A DNA stretch of 6,844 nucleotides from Candidatus Zixiibacteriota bacterium (GTDB lineage Bacteria; Zixibacteria; MSB-5A5; GN15; FEB-12). A model generated the notes under the pieces. The model was not told the DNA's origin and did not search any database. It saw nothing but the letters and a program-made list of their open reading frames with translations. Of the stretch, positions 4,152-6,844 are shown piece by piece; the stretch's first letter is position 1; every line of letters starts with the position of its first letter. The stretch lies in the NCBI GenBank assembly GCA_003641405.1, contig QNAF01000142.1, forward strand, positions 1-6,844. The letters are read 5' to 3'. The position numbers and the translations under genes are program-made.

Positions 4152-6844
4152 TCAGTCCTTCTTAAACAGCCCCTTGAGCAAGTCGCCAGCATTCTCCTTG
4201 AGGTCCTCCCCAATCGAAAGTGTCAAGGCGGACCAGTCAATGTTTATTGTGGGATTGTCCACTGTGCCACCAATCCTGATTGGCAAAGGAATTGGATCGG
4301 ACTTCTTCAGCATGGAGACCAGCCCTCCGAATGAGCTGGAGTTGGACATAACCTTCTTCCACTTGGCCTCAGTGAGTTCGAGAGTTCCGGTGTAGTCAAG
4401 AGTACCGTCAAACCCATAGTAGCCATCCACTCCTAACACGCCGATATCTCCGAGAGCTGTCCGCATCTCATCCAGTTTCACTCGACCGTCTTTGACTACG
4501 ATATTGGTTGCCAGGTCCTTCAGCGACTGTTCCTTGTCGAATGACTCCCCAAGCCTTGATGAGAGTTCTGAAAGAAGTGAGTATGCGGCTCCCGATGTCA
4601 CCAACCTGCCGTCCCGCATCTCTCCGCGACCATCCACATTCAGCGAGTTGAGAAAAGCGTCAGGATCCCATCCATAGGCATCGTAGCTTCCGGTGATATT
4701 GGCTTTGCCATACAAGTGACCACCGAATTCCGAGAACCGACGAATGAAATCATCAGCCTCAATCTGCGTACCCGTAAACTCACCAACGTAGTGGGGATTG
4801 GTGAAATCGCTCAAATCCACGGAGGTGCGACCGGAAACAGCACCGGCGTAAACAGTGCCGCCAGCATCATAGCACTCGATCTTCCGATCCTGAATCTTGA
4901 CCTTACTTGTCACGTCAGTTAATTCGATTTCCATGTAGATGACGGTGTCAGCCCTGATTGTGCCTCGCCCGTCAATGTCCGGCAGAATCATGATCGAAAC
5001 AGAATCAACCGACATCGTGGTGGGATCGGCCCCGGACCCGGGAGCAGCTGCTGGAAACAACCTATCGACATCGAACCGGTGAGATGTTAACTCGAACTGG
5101 AAGAAGGGTCTGTCTACCTTGCTCCGATCAATGCCCTCAACCGGCAATAGGTACGGAAACGGGTTGGCCAGCTTTCCTGATAGAGCGATATCACTCGAAG
5201 CAAATCGGACAGCCCACTCAGAAACTGTAATTGTGTCAGGTCTTAATTCGAGGTTGGCCTGAAAATGCTCAATTGGCTCCGGCAACAAGGAATCGGTGTA
5301 GGCGGCATTGGCTACTTCAATCGTTCCCCGAGGTCTGAAATTTGACAGTTTGTTGAGATCACCGAAAAAACCAAGATCCAGAGAGAGACTGCCGGTTAGT
5401 TCAGGGCTACCTTTCTCAGGCAGGAACGAGTCGGCAATGCCCAGATCGACCTGACCACTGATATTCCCCTCGACAGGGACTGAGAGAGTGGGTGCACTGT
5501 TCGAATCGGCAAGGACATAGGCCATCAGATCGTTGACACGTCCTGTGAAATCCAGAGTACCGGAAGGGAATCGACAAGACAACTGGCGCACGTTAAGCAG
5601 TTGATTGTCAAAGTAGGCATCCAGTGTAAAGGACTCAATCGGCTCCGGGACCAGCGATGATGTGTAGCGACCATTCGCAACTGCCAGGTCGCCGGAGAAA
5701 GTCATATCTGTTGGATCGCTGGTGCGTCCGGAGAACTTCAGATTGAAATCGGTATCGCCTGAAAGCTCGTACGGTTCCTCGCTCACAAGAAACGGCTGCA
5801 GGAATGCCAGATCAAAATGACCGGCCAACTCCCCACTGACCGACGGGTCGGCAAAATCATTGACTACAAGGTGCCCTTTCAGCGGTTGTCCGTCAAAGCT
5901 GCCTTCTTCGATGTTCATGCGAAGGTTGTCAGGCTTGAAATCAACCAGGCAGTGCTGGAACCGGAGTTCACCGTCAATATCCTGCTTTGACATAACAATA
6001 TCTTCAAGCTCTGCCGTACCTGCGTAGGAAAGATTGTCCATCGACCAACCGGCATCGATTTCAACACATTCATATTCCAGGTCCGCATCCAGTGAGAAAT
6101 GCCCATCGACACTAAAGCCTTCCGCTGCTTTCTGTTGAGTATCCGGCAAGAAGTCGATGATATCAGAGATCGCCGTGTGATCCAGCTTCAGGTTACATTG
6201 TAGCCCCAGACAACCAAGCGGATCGGTGATTCTACCGGTGATTTTGGGGCGAACACCGTTGAGAGAACAGTCGGCCTTTTCAATCGTGAGGATCGCGTTC
6301 GACATGTCATAGCCGATGTCATAGCTCAGCCCGAGTGATGCAAAACTGTACGGATCTTCGCCGGTGATACTCAGACTGTCCATCTGTACTCTGCCGAATG
6401 ACTTATAACTGCCATCTATAGGATTCTCAAGTGTTGTCACTACGTCCAGACCTGCAATGCTCACAATCAGACCAGTGCTGTCATCCCGGTAAAGAAGGTT
6501 TCCGTTAACGATCTCGAATTCCTCAAATGAAACGGCTGCAGCAGCCGGTACCGCCTCTGGAGCAAGTTCATCAGCCATGGCCGACGCATCCGATGGAAGG
6601 GTCGAATCTGCCAGATCAAAGATATAGTTAGCACTCCCGGTAGCCGTTCGATACATCGTGATACGGGGGGCATCAATAATCAAGCGATCAACCGATATGT
6701 CTCCTGACAGAAGCGGCAGGATTTGCAGTTTCAGATCAATACCCTCAGCAGTAAGAAATGGAGCGCCATCCATATCGGGCGGATTGGCTATCTCGACATT
6801 CTTGAGGACCACGCCAAGCCCACCCCAGACGGATACATCAAGAT
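4152..6844 (-). CDS. AsmA family envelope protein, 5' end outside window
   Basis: At least 896 residues are visible; the frame is open to the window edge, so the start and the expected N-terminal membrane helix are missing. The GTG at 6812 is internal (Val), since recognisable AsmA sequence (LDVSVWGGLGVVLKNVEIANP) spans it. The N-terminal part (NPPDMDGAPFLTAEGIDLKL, then LPLLSGDISVDRLIIDAPRI) is classic AsmA. The middle has about three diverged tandem units. The C-terminal AsmA domain includes GRGEMRDGRL at about 4609-4638, LLSELSSRLGESF, VKDGRVKLDEM and GYYGFDGTLDYTGTLEL, followed by a short Lys-rich tail, GDLLKGLFKKD. The composition is rich in short beta-strands with few helices. AsmA-like proteins (AsmA, YhdP, TamB) are anchored in the inner membrane, extend into the periplasm as long beta-grooves and are implicated in phospholipid movement to, or homeostasis of, the outer membrane; that role here is inferred. 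It lies upstream of the signalling pair on the same strand, with 246 bp between. Confidence 0.9.
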   Translation of the reverse strand, partial: LDVSVWGGLGVVLKNVEIANPPDMDGAPFLTAEGIDLKLQILPLLSGDISVDRLIIDAPRITMYRTATGSANYIFDLADSTLPSDASAMADELAPEAVPAAAAVSFEEFEIVNGNLLYRDDSTGLIVSIAGLDVVTTLENPIDGSYKSFGRVQMDSLSITGEDPYSFASLGLSYDIGYDMSNAILTIEKADCSLNGVRPKITGRITDPLGCLGLQCNLKLDHTAISDIIDFLPDTQQKAAEGFSVDGHFSLDADLEYECVEIDAGWSMDNLSYAGTAELEDIVMSKQDIDGELRFQHCLVDFKPDNLRMNIEEGSFDGQPLKGHLVVNDFADPSVSGELAGHFDLAFLQPFLVSEEPYELSGDTDFNLKFSGRTSDPTDMTFSGDLAVANGRYTSSLVPEPIESFTLDAYFDNQLLNVRQLSCRFPSGTLDFTGRVNDLMAYVLADSNSAPTLSVPVEGNISGQVDLGIADSFLPEKGSPELTGSLSLDLGFFGDLNKLSNFRPRGTIEVANAAYTDSLLPEPIEHFQANLELRPDTITVSEWAVRFASSDIALSGKLANPFPYLLPVEGIDRSKVDRPFFQFELTSHRFDVDRLFPAAAPGSGADPTTMSVDSVSIMILPDIDGRGTIRADTVIYMEIELTDVTSKVKIQDRKIECYDAGGTVYAGAVSGRTSVDLSDFTNPHYVGEFTGTQIEADDFIRRFSEFGGHLYGKANITGSYDAYGWDPDAFLNSLNVDGRGEMRDGRLVTSGAAYSLLSELSSRLGESFDKEQSLKDLATNIVVKDGRVKLDEMRTALGDIGVLGVDGYYGFDGTLDYTGTLELTEAKWKKVMSNSSSFGGLVSMLKKSDPIPLPIRIGGTVDNPTINIDWSALTLSIGEDLKENAGDLLKGLFKKD
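5146..6205 (-). repeat. About three diverged tandem protein units within the AsmA-like gene
   Basis: Translated on the minus strand, segments at about 6205-5839, 5838-5512 and 5472-5146 share one plan: a strand-rich lead, an LxxFLP/LxPFL-like turn, then a paired-strand core ending in a G-x-(L/V) motif. The clearest match is between units two and three: NGRYTSSLVPEPIESF (about 5681-5634) versus NAAYTDSLLPEPIEHF (about 5314-5267), each followed by SCRFPSGTLDFTGRVND-like and AVRFASSDIALSGKLAN-like strands. The DNA has diverged, so this is an old duplication. Boundaries are approximate and the first unit is the weakest. It fits a repeating beta-groove architecture. Confidence 0.55.

Overview
The window is a single-strand block: every supported gene reads on the minus strand, so transcription runs from position 6844 towards 1. 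It suggests a Gram-negative-type (diderm) bacterium of roughly 50% GC. The AsmA-family protein implies an outer membrane, and the yicC-gmk-rpoZ order is a widespread bacterial core arrangement. A lineage in or near the FCB/Zixibacteria-type groups is possible, but that is an impression from protein style and not something the sequence proves. I see no mobile element, tRNA, rRNA or CRISPR.

Layout in the direction of transcription: (1) 6844-4152 holds most of a large AsmA-like envelope protein whose N-terminus lies outside the window; its middle contains about three diverged tandem units. (2) 4151-3906 is a 246-bp gene-free region with a pair of 7-bp direct repeats one helical turn apart, a weak candidate promoter, and a Shine-Dalgarno sequence placed unusually far from its start codon with a small inverted repeat in between. 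(3) 3905-2400 encodes a PAS-PAS protein with the shape of a histidine kinase, but its dimerisation and ATPase motifs are heavily eroded. (4) 2396-1677, only 3 nt downstream, encodes a receiver-like domain without the phospho-acceptor Asp, fused to a well-conserved HisKA dimerisation/phospho-acceptor domain (intact His) and no ATPase domain. (5) A good sigma-70-type promoter (TTGACA-16-TATTTT) follows at 1668-1641 and drives a tight housekeeping operon: yicC (endoribonuclease family), gmk (guanylate kinase, TTG start) and the first 19 codons of rpoZ (RNA polymerase omega).

How they work together: yicC, gmk and rpoZ are growth and nucleotide/transcription housekeeping genes with their own promoter. 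The two genes before them look like one translationally linked signalling module in which neither protein is a complete two-component enzyme: one has sensor domains and a degenerate catalytic region, the other the conserved phosphorylatable-type histidine. This split, partly dead kinase pair is the most interesting content of the window. The AsmA gene is probably independent, although no convincing terminator separates it from the signalling pair.
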